A stretch of 64,000 bases of DNA from Eutreptiella sp. 'Long Island Sound 2002' (GCA_964036045.1 OZ038382.1:100814357-100878356); one strand, 5' to 3'. Shown: positions 44,773 through 55,201, numbered from the stretch's first letter. Made by a program: numbers and translations. Notes: generated from the letters alone by a model not told the origin.

Positions 44773-46355
44773 ATCCGGGTGGCAGATCCACAGGTTTCAA
44801 CCTGAACCACCTGCTCAATCCTTTGCACATGAGGCTCAGAGGTTCAGTAATGAAGCAGCCCAAGTTCTCAGGGCACCCAAATTACTGGGCGTCCTTCGAG
44901 AGGCAGTTCATGGTTTGGCTGCAGACGGAGAAACTGGGCGGGGAACTCTCGATTCTCGGGTTGATGGACTGTCTGACTGGCAAACTCAGAGAAAGTACAT
45001 ATAATCTTTATGTGGAAAGGCAGAATCAAGCAGATCCCCTGACTTATGAAGAGTTGTATCGAAGTCTCAAGATAAAAGGCTCTCGACTTCCTGAAGATCA
45101 TTACAGGAACCGTCTTGAGAACTTCAGGGCGACCAAGAAATTGTTTTTTGAAGAGATCCAAATAGCAAGGCAAGATTGGGAGTTTTTGGTGCAAGAGGCG
45201 GAGAACTCGGGAGAAGGACTTCCTGAAGGCGAGATGAAGAAGATCCTCCTGAGCAAGCTCACGCCGGATACCAAGCAGAGGATCAGAGACTCCCAGGCGG
45301 ACCAAAACGTCCTGGGCAACTGGGTTGAAGTCCGAGGATTGCCAGAGACTATGGGAAAAATGGCAGTTCTGCAGTTGCTACACTCTATCAGTGCTACTGG
45401 ATTGAAAGACATTACTATTCGTGAGGGCAGATGGAGAGTTGGTTTCCATGATTCTGAACAGTCGGAGTTCTTCTGTAGCATGGTGGATGGAAAAGTGAGG
45501 TATGAGGGAACAGTTTTGACAGTGCGACCATCGATCTTCTCGTATGGAGTCGAGCAGATCTTGGACCAACTTGAAAAGTATGCAAATCTAGAACGCCAGA
45601 AGTCACAGGATGCACAAGGCTTCGGAGGCAAGGTCAGTGCCGTTGGTGAGAAGGGATGCTCTGTGTGCATTGCCCTTGGAGAAGAAGGTCGAGCGGCGAC
45701 TCACACGACCGCAGATCACGGGTGGACGCCCTCAGATCTCAAAACAATTCAGTCCAAAGTGGATGGAAAGGGAAATTCTCTGAAAAATCCCCAGCAGGAT
45801 GGAGCACGAGATGCTGACCAGCATGGAAGGGGAAAGGGTAAAGGGCGGTCCAAAGGAAAGAACAGAGACTGGACACCAAAAGATTACTCGCAGCAAGGCG
45901 GAGATCCAAGTGGCTCAAGATGGACCGTGGCTGGTGGAAAATCTGGTGGAAAATCTGGCGAAAAGGGTGGAAAGGGACAAGGAAAGTCCGGGAATCAAGA
46001 GGATTCCAAGGTGAATGGCAACCCCCTGTATACAGAGACGCCAGCGAACAAGACCTTCGGCAACGACGAGGATACTGGAGGTCGGGGCAAGGGCAGATCC
46101 AACGAATCCAACCCCAATTCCAACACCTCCAACGACAAAGGCCAAGGAGGTAAGAAAGTTGGTGGTGGAAAGTCATTTGGTGGTCGTGGACGTGGAAAAG
46201 GAGCAATGCCGTTGAAGCAGGAGAAGGGTGGGTTGACGAAGGACAAGTCCAGGACGTGCAGCCGAACGTCGAAGAAGAATGGCAATAGGGAAGCCAACTT
46301 GACCCAAGTCCCAACACTGGGGTTGAGTGGCAGGAAACAAAGCCCATCAGGGTAG
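44682..46355 (+). CDS. gag: Capsid/nucleocapsid Gag ORF of chromovirus C
   Basis: 557 codons, in the -1 frame relative to the preceding ORF and overlapping it by 91 bases. An Ala/Gln helix is followed by a retrotransposon-capsid-like region (KQPKFSGHPNYWASFERQFM, then LMDCLTGKLRESTYNLY and SKLTPDTKQRI). Next come a Cys/His segment (CSVC...HTTADH) near residues 325-345 and a long Gly/Lys/Arg-rich RNA-binding tail. The stop at 46353-46355 is followed by the protease frame, again in the -1 direction. The overlaps could be programmed frameshifts or mutations. Confidence 0.7.
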   Translation: MQPTVDQALLAAAIAQAQAMGGAAVNPMFVNPGGRSTGFNLNHLLNPLHMRLRGSVMKQPKFSGHPNYWASFERQFMVWLQTEKLGGELSILGLMDCLTGKLRESTYNLYVERQNQADPLTYEELYRSLKIKGSRLPEDHYRNRLENFRATKKLFFEEIQIARQDWEFLVQEAENSGEGLPEGEMKKILLSKLTPDTKQRIRDSQADQNVLGNWVEVRGLPETMGKMAVLQLLHSISATGLKDITIREGRWRVGFHDSEQSEFFCSMVDGKVRYEGTVLTVRPSIFSYGVEQILDQLEKYANLERQKSQDAQGFGGKVSAVGEKGCSVCIALGEEGRAATHTTADHGWTPSDLKTIQSKVDGKGNSLKNPQQDGARDADQHGRGKGKGRSKGKNRDWTPKDYSQQGGDPSGSRWTVAGGKSGGKSGEKGGKGQGKSGNQEDSKVNGNPLYTETPANKTFGNDEDTGGRGKGRSNESNPNSNTSNDKGQGGKKVGGGKSFGGRGRGKGAMPLKQEKGGLTKDKSRTCSRTSKKNGNREANLTQVPTLGLSGRKQSPSG

Positions 46356-46363
46356 TTGGGGCG

Positions 46364-47524
46364 GTGGATGGACGCTGCTGGGATCGGCTGGCGCCCTACT
46401 CCGGCCTCCTTTACCCTGCCTGGGTCCTCAGCGCTGTCCGGCGAGGCAAGCAGCGCCAGTTTGTCTGCTGGATCCAGGTCAGGACGACAGATGGTAAAGT
46501 TAAACTTGCCAGATGTCTGATTGACAATGGTTCAGAAGTCAATCTGGTGAGGAATAGCTTTCTGCAGGAGGACGAGGCGAAGATGTCCTCGACACCTGTC
46601 CAGCTGGAGGGAGTGAACGGACATCGCCTTGACGGTGGCGACAGAGAGGCAGAATTGGCGATCAGATTGGTGAAACAATATGTGTGGAGCGTGGAAGAGA
46701 CGGTCACGGAGGAGTGGTTTTCTGCAAAATTCTATGAATCCAGTATAAAGTTTGATTTCTTCTTGGGTCAACCATGGCTTCACGCTCACCCTGTGTCGCC
46801 CATGGGACACAGGACATGCTTCCTCCAGGATCCATCGACCAGCAACCCGTCCGACTTGTATTATCTGCACCCATATACCAAGAGTATCCACCAATTCAAG
46901 GAGCGAAATAAGCTGCATATTCAGCAAGATGGGCAGGAATGGACAGGGATACAAGAAGAATTCGACGAAGGAAAGGTGGAATCATTGAACTGCAAGATGT
47001 GGAAGTCGGTTTGCTATCGTGTAGTCGACAAATGGCGGGACATTCTGGTGGATTATTTCGAAAGGAACCACAATTTTCGTCCGCAAGTTGATGCTTTTGC
47101 AAACAAGAAGAATAAAAGATTTCCGAAGTTCTACGACGATGCCTGGAGTGAGGACTGGTCTGAACCTCTTTGGATCAATCCGCCCTTCGACGTTTTTCCT
47201 CGTGTCGTGCAGAAGCTGAAGCAATCGGGCGCAAAGGCCATTTTAATTGTCCTCAATTGCCCAAAACAATCTTGGTTCAAGGACATTATGGACATTTCAA
47301 TCGACATTGTCGAGCTACCTCACAAGGGGGTGAAGCTGTATTGCGAAGACAATGGCAAGCCTTTGCCACAGCGTTCGTGGAGCACGTTGGCGTGCTTAGT
47401 TGACGGGAACCTGGGAGATTATTGGCAAGATGACAGTGGAATGGGAACAGAAGAGGTCATATCAAATTCCTCAAGAATCGACGAAATTGAGGTGGATCGA
47501 GACAATCGAGAGCGGAAACCCTGA
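46364..47524 (+). CDS. Aspartic protease plus Dam-methyltransferase-like domain of chromovirus C
   Basis: 386 codons. The protease core has KLARCLIDNGSEVNLV, where the usual D[ST]GA is DNGS (Asp at 46523-46525). A flap-like GVNGHRLDGGD and a DFFLGQPWL strand, the typical end of such proteases, follow. From 47087 to 47412 the second domain reads VDAFANKKNKRFPKF, then an EPLWINPPFD motif (NPPF at 47177-47188), an AILIVLNCPKQSWF strand and an STLACLVDGN end. NPPF fits catalytic motif IV of Dam-type N6-adenine methyltransferases. Activity is not shown, and the domain may have been repurposed. The frame ends as the next ORF begins in another frame. Confidence 0.65.
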   Translation: MDGRCWDRLAPYSGLLYPAWVLSAVRRGKQRQFVCWIQVRTTDGKVKLARCLIDNGSEVNLVRNSFLQEDEAKMSSTPVQLEGVNGHRLDGGDREAELAIRLVKQYVWSVEETVTEEWFSAKFYESSIKFDFFLGQPWLHAHPVSPMGHRTCFLQDPSTSNPSDLYYLHPYTKSIHQFKERNKLHIQQDGQEWTGIQEEFDEGKVESLNCKMWKSVCYRVVDKWRDILVDYFERNHNFRPQVDAFANKKNKRFPKFYDDAWSEDWSEPLWINPPFDVFPRVVQKLKQSGAKAILIVLNCPKQSWFKDIMDISIDIVELPHKGVKLYCEDNGKPLPQRSWSTLACLVDGNLGDYWQDDSGMGTEEVISNSSRIDEIEVDRDNRERKP

Positions 47525-48386
47525 CGTATCGTCGCGGAAGGAGGGAAGGACAATCGGCGTACCTCAAGAGAACGCCTTCATCCATTCCAATTCGTCCCCA
47601 TCAGACAAGATTCAAGCCAAAAATGTCGAGATTTCAAGCAAGAATGATGACAAATCTCCAAGAATCTCGCCTGAATTGACAGGAATGCAGCTGAATTCGT
47701 CCTACCATCCCTTCAAGACATTCGTGGACCCCCTTCATTGGTGGGATCCCACAGAGGAGCGAGCTCAGGTGAGCCTCATCCTCCAACAATGCGACGAAGA
47801 AGTTTGGAATGCAGTGGCCAAGAATATGAGACCACGACCAACAATTCGCAAATTGGTGGACATAATGTCGGTGATTAAATGTGGGAACCAGGTCGACGGA
47901 GACAAGATATCTGCAAGAAGGGACGCAGTGTTCGCAGATTATATAGATGACGTGCTGAGTGGGAAGTTGTGGAAAAACCCCCCAATTCGTTGTGAAAATG
48001 GGGAAGCCAAGATTGAGATAATCCAAGACTCAAAGGTGCACAAACAACGTCCAATCTACCTACACGGCACCAAAGCAGATGCCCTGCGAAAGATTATTGA
48101 GCGCAATCTCTATGTGTTCGGTTGGTTGGAGGGCTGCATGAGTTCTGAGTGGTGTTCAGCACCATTTACTGTGCCAAAACTCCCACCTGCTGACCAATCC
48201 AGCATAGATGCTTGGCGTCTGGTGTTGGATTACAGAGCGCTGAATGCCGCCACGGTACCAGACGCGCATCCCCTTCCTTTCATCGAGAAGGAGATCGCGA
48301 GAGAGCCAAAAGTAAGCTCTTTACTGTGTTGGATTTGCGCCATGGCTTTCATCAGATGCCCCTTCGAAAAGAGGATAGGCATTTGA
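47400..48386 (+). pseudogene. RT N-terminal part of chromovirus C
   Basis: 328 codons in a new frame. The first ~210 residues are linker. RT begins near VHKQRPIYLHG, with CSAPFTVPKLPP, AWRLVLDYRALNAATVPDAHPLP (the RT fingers motif), then ARE before the frame is lost at about 48300-48320. The catalytic part continues in the frame of 48212-48613. A single-base change in agccaaaagtaag would explain the break. Confidence 0.75.
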
Positions 48387-50593
48387 CGGCAATGTGCACG
48401 CCCTGTGGCACTGTCCAGTGGACTGTACTGCCGATGGGTCTGAAGATTGCGCCGTCGATGTTCCAGAAGATGATGGAGACTATTTTATTTCAGAAGCACA
48501 AGTCCCTGGATTTACAAGAATTCTGCAGCATCTACATTGACGACCTTCTGATTGCCACACCGTTGGGAAAAACCTTTGATGAGTGCCTGAAGTTGCACGA
48601 AGAACAAGTCTGAAAAGTTTTCGAAGTCCTCCGACAAGAGAAGCTCGTGTGTGGACCCAAGAAGGGCAAAATGTTCCTCCAGGGTGTGGAATCTTTTGGC
48701 TCTGTCTTGGAAGATGGGACAAGAAGACCGGCCCCAGGGAAAATGGCTGCCCTGCAGCTATGGGAAAGGCCTAAAACCATCACGCAGCTTCGTGCCTCTT
48801 TAGGCTGCTGCAATTATTACCACGACTTCCTTCCTCTCTACGCCAAGTTCTCTGGTCCATTGACAGAGTTACTCAAGGTTGGCAAAATAGAAGGAAAGAA
48901 GGGATCTCAAGTCAAGCTCAAGTGGACGCCAGAATGTGAAGAGGCCTTTACTGGTCTGAAGGAAGCACTGGCAAATGTGGTTACATTAAAGACTCCGTGG
49001 TTGGATGGAAGACCTTTCTATATTCGTACAGACGCCAGTCGTTACGCCATTGGTACTACGATCGAACAAGTCGATGACGAAGGTCACCATTATCCTCTGG
49101 CTTTCTGGTCCCGCAAGCTTACAACAAGACAGCGAAATTGGAGTCAAAGGGAACAAGAGGCCTACGCAATCTTTTGTGCCTTGCGGCGTTACGAAGGTTG
49201 GATCTTGGGCCATCGCGTTGAGGTACTGACTGACCAGAAGTCACTGGAGAGCTGGAGGACAGAACATGTGGATACCCCTGGTGGACCAGCTGGGAGGAGA
49301 GGCCGTTGGCATGAAACTCTCAGCAGATTTGACCTTCATGTGACGTACATTCCGGGTCGCTACAATACAGTGGCGGACGCCCTGATTTGCTCGGCCTACC
49401 CAGCCTCAGAGGTATACTCTGAAGTGAGTTTCCATGGGACAGCGACAGATAAAGCTGAACTGATCGAGCTTGATAAGGAGGAACAAGCACTGATCAAGAA
49501 ACATTGTCTCCAATGTTCGATCAAAAATCGGATGAAGGTTGAATTGGTCAGATGCAGGGAGATTACCAAGGCAGATCAGACTGAAAGGGTTAACTCTGAC
49601 TCTGAGTCGTCGCTGCCTCTCCTGAATGTGTTTCGGGTGACAAGATCCAAGGCGAAGTCCACGCTCCCTCCACAACAAAAGGACAAGGAAACTTCCTTCC
49701 TATATGTGGATTGGACAAAGATGTACAAGGAGGACAGGTTCTTTGGTTCTGTATACCACAAGTTGAAAGGGGACAAGCGTTACGACTCTGAAGAGACGTC
49801 TGATTTCAGGATCCAAGGCGACACGTTATTTTGGCAAGGACGGATTTGTGTCCCTGCTTGTCTAATTGACCAATATGTCAAACATTGGCATCGGAATGAG
49901 ACAGCCCACACACATTCTCGTGTTCTGGACCTCAAGAGTGCCTGTGAACGAGTTGCCAAAGGATGCAAGCAATGTCAGGCGACCATCCCCAAGAATCAAA
50001 AGGCAGAAGGACTACTGAATGGATTACCAATTCCTGAGAGGTTGTTCGACAAGGTGACGGCAGATGTCTTCGAGTTGGGACAAATCCAAGAGGAATGTCT
50101 CTACACGAGGGAGCCATTCGATGGGGTTTTGTTAATTCAAGACCGCCACAGTGGCTACATCCAGGTCCTCTCTTGCAACACGAAGCATCTTACCTCTGAA
50201 ATGGCTGCCAAGTGGACTGCAAGTCAGTGGATGAGTAAGTGGGATGTTCCCAGTGAAAATCTGACGGACAGTGGGAAGGAGTTTATTGGGACTTGGTGGG
50301 AGAACATGTGTGCTCTATTGGGAGTTCATCATCTTCGTGCTCGAGTCTACGACCATCGAGCCCTGCCTGCTGAACGCGCTGGAAGAATTCTTATCAACAT
50401 TCTGAGAAAGTTCCTGGCGACTGAAAAAGACTACAATTGGTTGGAGACAATTTACTGTGTCTTGAGGAGATACCATCAGACCAAGAATTACACTGGATTA
50501 AGTCCGAATGAGCTTGTTTTTGGTCGTCCAGATGGGTCCAGGACCAGTGATGTATCATCCAAGGCAGTGCTACGAGGCCTCACAATGGTTTGA
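48302..50593 (+). pseudogene. RT, RNase H and integrase of chromovirus C
   Basis: One frame with a single TGA at 48611-48613. RT: FTVLDLRHGFHQMPL (catalytic Asp), VLPMGLKIAPSMFQ, and CSIYIDDLL with YIDD at 48533-48544. RNase H: YIRTDASRYAIG, REQEAYAIF, LTDQKSLE and YNTVADAL, giving a full acidic set. Integrase: H-x3-H (HWHRNETAH) and CKQCQ zinc finger, then VTADVFEL, LTDSGKEFIG and LPAERAG for the DDE residues, followed by YTGLSPNELVFGRP. It ends at TGA after a second frameshift at about 50565. It would copy and insert the element. Confidence 0.85.
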
Positions 50594-51230
50594 GGGGATC
50601 AAGGATTTAGAGTCCAAGTGGATCCACGGAAAAGTGGAGAGTCAAGCAGATTGGTTCAATTTCAAAAATAAGTCGAGAACGCAAGGAAAACCCTTCGAGA
50701 AAGGCCAGCAAGTGTGGCTTCGTAAGTCAGACTAGACCCTGAAGGACGACAACAAATTGTTACCTTTGTGGGATGGCCCATTCCAAGTCAGTGGTCAACT
50801 AAGTGAGACTACATTCAATATTGAAATTGAGCCAGGCAGGCATCAAGAAGTACATCGAGACCGTTTGAAGGCCGAAGTACCTCGCCCCAAAAGAAGGTTC
50901 AAGCCTCTCTATTGGACTTCGAAGTACCTGAGCGACAGGAAGATGGTCACCAGCAGTTTCGAATTGGAGAAGATCCTTGATTACAAGGAAAATGCTCGAA
51001 ACAAGTGGTACTCTCTGTGCAGATGGAAAGGATTCGGTCCAGAAGAAGACAAATGGGAGTCAGCTTCAAGCTTTATCCATGGGTATACGGACACGTTCAT
51101 CAAGTTCCTGAAGAGTCACCGTGAGATTGACCGTGAGCTCTCGCTGATCAAAGATTTTGTCAACAAGGAAGACTTACAAGCACAAGAAGAAGCTCCCATC
51201 GTGGCAGAATCTATTCGAGACAAGATCTGA
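50594..51230 (+). pseudogene. Integrase C-terminus and chromodomain of chromovirus C
   Basis: The frame is shared by 50508-50735 and 50757-51230, separated by TAG at 50733-50735. It reads FEKGQQVWLRKSD, then LLPLWDGPFQVSGQL (GPY/F-like module) and HQEVHRDRLKAEVPRP. The chromodomain spans 50958 to about 51117: FELEKILDYKENARNKWYSL, CRWKGFGPEEDKWESASSF. Chromodomains of chromoviruses bind modified histone tails and steer integration to heterochromatin. Key aromatic positions (Tyr, Trp, Trp) are kept. Confidence 0.85.
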
Positions 51231-52567
51231 TCAGAATTTTTCTCGCCGAAACTTTCGAAAAGGTTTACGGTCTACATATACCCTTGGCATTGGGACAAAA
51301 CAGTCCTGGCGCATCGTCTATGTGGTTGGATGAACAGATGATGGGACATTCTGGGGTCATCCTGGTCATTCCATCCATCATTCTCATCATGGTCTTCATG
51401 TGAATCATGTGCTTCATTGTAGATGATTTCCATCGGAAGTTCCGAAAGGCCTTTATCCTCAACCACGATGGCACTCTCGTGTTTTGCTGTCGACTGGACC
51501 CCTCTACTCGCCTTGGGAAGGACTCGTTCGAGTTCGTGCTCATTTCAGAGATTCTGGCACATGACTGAGTCTGATGCATTTCATGTGTTTGACAGATCTG
51601 CTGAGAATGTCATTTCAATCAGCTCTTACATTGAGACTGTTGGTTTGTTTTTCAATCGACCGCTGTCAAAGGGCTTATATAGACCAAGTGACAAAGATAA
51701 TGTTCTTACTTGTGTCGACTCGCTGTTCATCTGTGGATTGTGTTGGAATCCCCCTCAGAATCAGCTCAATTTTGGCGAATTCCTGGTACCAAGCACTGGA
51801 TGCATATACATGCTGGGACTATAATGAGTCAGTTACCCCTTCTGGCTCATACTGGATTAAACATGAAGCCCTGGAGACGATACTGACAGTGTGGTGCACG
51901 CACTGGGTTTTCTTGGCTATCATTACTCTTGCATGATTGGACTTCCATCATGGGATTCATCATCATCATGAGGATTTGACCTGGATTGGCTATGAATGAG
52001 AACTGGATTTCTGTTCAGCACAACACACAGCATCTATCGACAATGAATTGGACCTATATTGGCTTGCTGTGAACTTCGCCGTCTTCAATCCGTGTGCGAT
52101 TCAGTGATTTTGGTCTCAATTCAGTCACATTTGGTACCATAATCTGGCATCTGGTCTCATGACTGCAAATGACACCGACCAGTTTCACATATCTTGGAGT
52201 CCATGAAGGAATACCCTATTTTTTGGACGCTCGACGACATGGCGACACTCGTTTTCTGTTTTCTAGCAGTGGGATGTCAGATCCTGATTTCATCATGGAT
52301 CATGGATCTTGATCATGCATGTACATACTTCACTCAGACTTCCAATTTTTTAGAATTTTCGAGCTTGAACGAAGCTATTTCTGTGTGCCCTAAGGTACCT
52401 ATGCGTTTCAATCAAGTCGATGGCCATCGGGAAACACAGATCTCAGCACAATTTTGCTCAATTCAGCTCATTTTCTCACATTTTGCCTTAGATTAGTCGG
52501 TTTTTGGTCACTTTCGCCGTTTCGTTCACTTCACTTGAGCCAGCCTGACATACTGGCGTATGTTTCC
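51231..52567 (+). other. 3' untranslated region of chromovirus C
   Basis: 1.3 kb between the pol stop and the polypurine tract. Only short motif-free frames occur (51423-51824 and 51574-51936). It is T/C/A-mixed with many atcatcatg-like pieces near 51350-51400 and 51940-51970. No additional gene is supported. Confidence 0.6.
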
Positions 52568-52577
52568 AGAGGAGGAG
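52568..52577 (+). promoter_or_regulatory. Polypurine tract of chromovirus C
   Basis: agaggaggag directly precedes the TGTAAC start of the 3' LTR, the expected plus-strand primer for reverse transcription. Confidence 0.75.
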
Positions 52578-53058
52578 TGTAACGGCAGCAGTGACAGCAC
52601 TCAGATTATACATCAATGTGATCAGAATTTCAATGATTCTCAGATGTACATTAGTGCAGTAAATTTTCTGCTTGTTTTCATGTTTTCCGTTCGCCGCCAG
52701 ATGTCGCCTGTGAGCGCGCGTCGAGTCGCATTTGTCTTTCGTGATTTCCCAATCGGATTTATTCAGATTTTTTCGAATGAATTCACGTTGTGTCATTTTG
52801 TGCCATGAATGCGCATTGAGATTCTATGTCTGCTCCATTTTTGTAGACCGGGTTTTCTGACCATTCATATTCCACCATGGGGTTCAATGGACTTACAAGT
52901 GCTTCGCATATGTCGCTCCAAGAGGCTGGATATGGGTCTGAAGAGGGTCAATTGGGTTCGGAGATATCAGGGGCAGTGTCGGGCGTTACGACCCCTGGGG
53001 GATCAAGGCTACAGGCTTCGCAGTTACAAGAAAGATTCGCCACTATGCAGCGGTTACG
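52578..53058 (+). repeat. 3' LTR of chromovirus C
   Basis: Pairs with 42818-43298. The terminal base is G where the 5' copy has A (GTTACG against GTTACA). The Gag N-terminal frame is open from ATG 52877 and continues a few codons into element A. Confidence 0.9.
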
Positions 53059-53453
53059 GGACAGCAAAGCTGGTACTTGAACGCGTTCGAAGCGATGGGT
53101 GTTCAAGTGAGCTTTGGCCAACAATACAAACGTCAAAGCAACAAAATCTGGGAGCGCATGAGGGATGAGTACCAGGAAATATTGAGGATGCTGAAGACAT
53201 CGATCAAGACATCAAGTTGGATCCAGTTGAAGGACTACACCACAGTTCTTATGAATAACAAGGTAAGTGGAAGGTCGGGTGTTTCGTGGAGTGACCTGTT
53301 TCTTTCAAGGCCTACTGTCCATTTGGAGATGCTGTTACCGCAAGAGGGACACACCACGGTACAAAACTCGATCTCTCCTCAGAAAAAGGCAGCGCAGAAG
53401 GTGCAACAGCATTTGCAGCGTGGGAGAGAGGGGCGCGTCAAGCAAGTGAACTA
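53059..53453 (+). pseudogene. Integrase core C-terminal part of element A
   Basis: Resumes the integrase interrupted at 42817. It reads GQQSWYLNAFEAMGVQVSFG, then YKRQSNKIWERM, where the third catalytic residue (Glu) lies, and SSWIQLKDYTTVLMNNK. This is the usual pattern of the DDE core end in Ty3/gypsy integrases. The frame is open from the insertion boundary to a TAG at 53451-53453. Confidence 0.7.
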
Positions 53454-53929
53454 GTACCTGTGCAAGAATTGCTTGGTGCCTATGTTCTGATTCCTGGCCA
53501 CAGATTCCCAACCAGGCCAGTTCCCCAGGCGCGAAGCATACGCTCTGGCATGGACCCTACTTATTCGTTGGGACAACTGCAGACTGCATCGTGGCGCTTT
53601 GCAGTCCTACACTTTGCGGCGAATTATCTGTAGCGCATGAGTATCTCAAACGCTATCCATTTGGACTGGATGATGATCAAGATCCTGATGCGGAAGACAT
53701 TGAGATGGAGACAAGCGAAGAGACAGATGAAGCGGCGGAGCTGGAAGGCCAGGCTGGCTTGGTGCACAACAAGGGTGATATACCGCCTTACAACAAGCGT
53801 GAGATGGAGTCACAAGGTAACTACATCCTGGGGCAGCTTCTGAAGTCGGGGTATCGTCAAGGCTGGAGGTTCATGACACAGTGCGTATATTACTTTGTCT
53901 CTGACGCCTCTTGGGAGCCGGAAAACTGA
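53454..53929 (+). pseudogene. GPY-like module and chromodomain of element A
   Basis: After frame changes the translation gives a GPYLFVG-type segment near 53545-53570, then GELSVAHEYLKRYP, the link that precedes the chromodomain in such elements. An acidic spacer (DPDAEDIEMETSEETDEAAELE) follows. The last 40 residues (NYILGQLLKSGYRQGWRFMT, then SDASWEPEN) match the chromodomain core, with the WEP end. The stop is at 53927-53929. A homologous copy lies at 59741-60070. Confidence 0.6.
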
Positions 53930-54932
53930 ACAAGCTTTTTGTTGAGTGCTGTTTTGCTGGAGCACCGAAGTATGACGCTGCTATGCGAGCTGCCAGAAGA
54001 CTAAGTGAAACATTTGAAAAAACAGGAGGAGATTGAAGAAAACACCTCTGCAAGGCCACAGGAGGAAAATGCTTCTTCTGAGACTTCTCCTTAATTCCGT
54101 GGAATGCCGGACCTTGAGCCAGATTCCGCAGCGAGGCCTGTGGCGCCAGCATCTCAGCACTCCAATGATGAAGAAAGAAGTACAAGAAAGCGAACAAGGA
54201 AAGGTACAAACGTCATTAGGGTTGAAAGAGGAATCATTTCCTCACACAAAAAGTCCCTTGGTTTCCTCTTTGGCAGTTAAGGAGAGGCGTTCACTTCTGA
54301 GGGCAATGTGACCACAAGCAACGGCAAGGAGTTCTGGACAAGTACTCTAGGACTTGGTATGTCCCAAGATCGTCCCGTTGTATCATTATCAAACACAACA
54401 AGCAGTATAGGGTGACAAAGAGATCTGGACATCGTTGTGAAGCTCACGAATCAACAAGTGTGCTGCCTTGTTTCAAAGGTAGCGCTCTGCGGGACGAGAC
54501 CAAGAGAGATATCCAGGAGCCAAGCGTTAGAAAGTGCCAGCTTTACACGTCCAGCAAACTGGCGATAACAGTGACGAGCAGTAAGTTGTCATCAAGTTTC
54601 AATCCCACCCTAAATTCCTTCCACATGATGCCAATTCTGCAGGATTAAGTACTTGGACAAATTGAACGCAAGGCAAACTGCGCTCGAAACGTGCTGCACG
54701 AAGGATGGAAGCAGCGAGCGAAGTCCCCTGCGGCGACGAGAACACGACCAAGACACCATGAGAGTTCACTGGCCCTACATTTTGCAGCTGATTCAAAAAG
54801 GAATCCGAATTTTTTGTAAGATTAGGGCCAGATCTGAGTGCAGCGGATCTGGACATGGAAGGATTTGAACCAGCTCAGGGAAGCTGATGAAGAAGGACCT
54901 ACCAAGACTTAGTGTTTCCAGTCTAAGGGGGC
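53930..54932 (+). pseudogene. Region downstream of the chromodomain in element A
   Basis: About 1 kb with frame pieces that have counterparts in the second copy (60071-61051): ENTSARPQ, RGIISSHKKSLGFL, and the 54412-54648 frame with YRVTKRSGHRCEAHES and DIQEPSVRKCQLYTS. The shared translation suggests an extra coding segment after the chromodomain, of unknown function, now broken by stops. A purine tract (ctaagggggc) at 54923-54932 precedes the LTR. Confidence 0.45.
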
Positions 54933-55201
54933 TGTTTGAAGTCAGAGATGTGGCTCTGGTCTTACATTTGTTCCGTTTAACCTTTTATTCTGCTTTGCCG
55001 TTGCATGCATGTTTTGATTAGATTGGACAGCTCAGTTGGCACAGAGTTAGGGGATTCGCGGCCCTCTAACTAAAGGGGCCTGATTGCCTGTAAGAAGGCA
55101 CTCGTAGAAATTATGTGGAACGCGCAAGGTTGTTGGAGTGGCCCATTTTCTTTGCTGCAAACTAAATCGGTTGGTGGAGCAACTATTGAGCTGTTCTAAT
55201 A
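54933..55201 (+). repeat. 3' LTR of element A, truncated
   Basis: TGTTTGAAGTCAG start after the purine tract. It is homologous to the first ~270 bases of 13660-14665 and 61052-62046, and stops at a (TAAG)n run where other sequence begins. Confidence 0.65.

Larger units (their letters stand above)
42818..53058 (+). mobile_element. Chromovirus C (Ty3/gypsy), inserted in the integrase of element A
   Basis: 10.24 kb with 481-bp LTRs that carry TGTAAC/GTTACA ends, a PBS directly after the 5' LTR, a polypurine tract directly before the 3' LTR, and gag, protease, Dam-like domain, RT, RNase H, integrase and chromodomain in order. The LTRs differ at about 20 positions with no gaps (counted by eye, ~4%). 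Coding is split by about four frameshifts and two stops, so this copy is probably inactive, although relatives may be active. No perfect 5-bp target duplication is seen at the ends, but the integrase of element A reads through across the insertion. Confidence 0.9.
13660..55201 (+). mobile_element. Old Ty3/gypsy-type element A, interrupted by two later insertions
   Basis: Pieces at 13660-19639, 41489-42817 and 53059-55201 read as one element: 5' LTR, PBS, gag, protease, Dam-like domain, RT, then RNase H, integrase N-terminus and first catalytic Asp, then integrase C-terminus, chromodomain, polypurine tract and a truncated 3' LTR. At the first break the RT/RNase H frame reads in register from DICLF on the left to LGACNAYRRHVPSF on the right. 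At the second break integrase reads from KTWSG-stop-DIS to GQQSWYLNAFEAMG. Without the insertions the element would be about 9.5 kb plus the missing LTR part. Many stops show that it is ancient. Confidence 0.75.
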
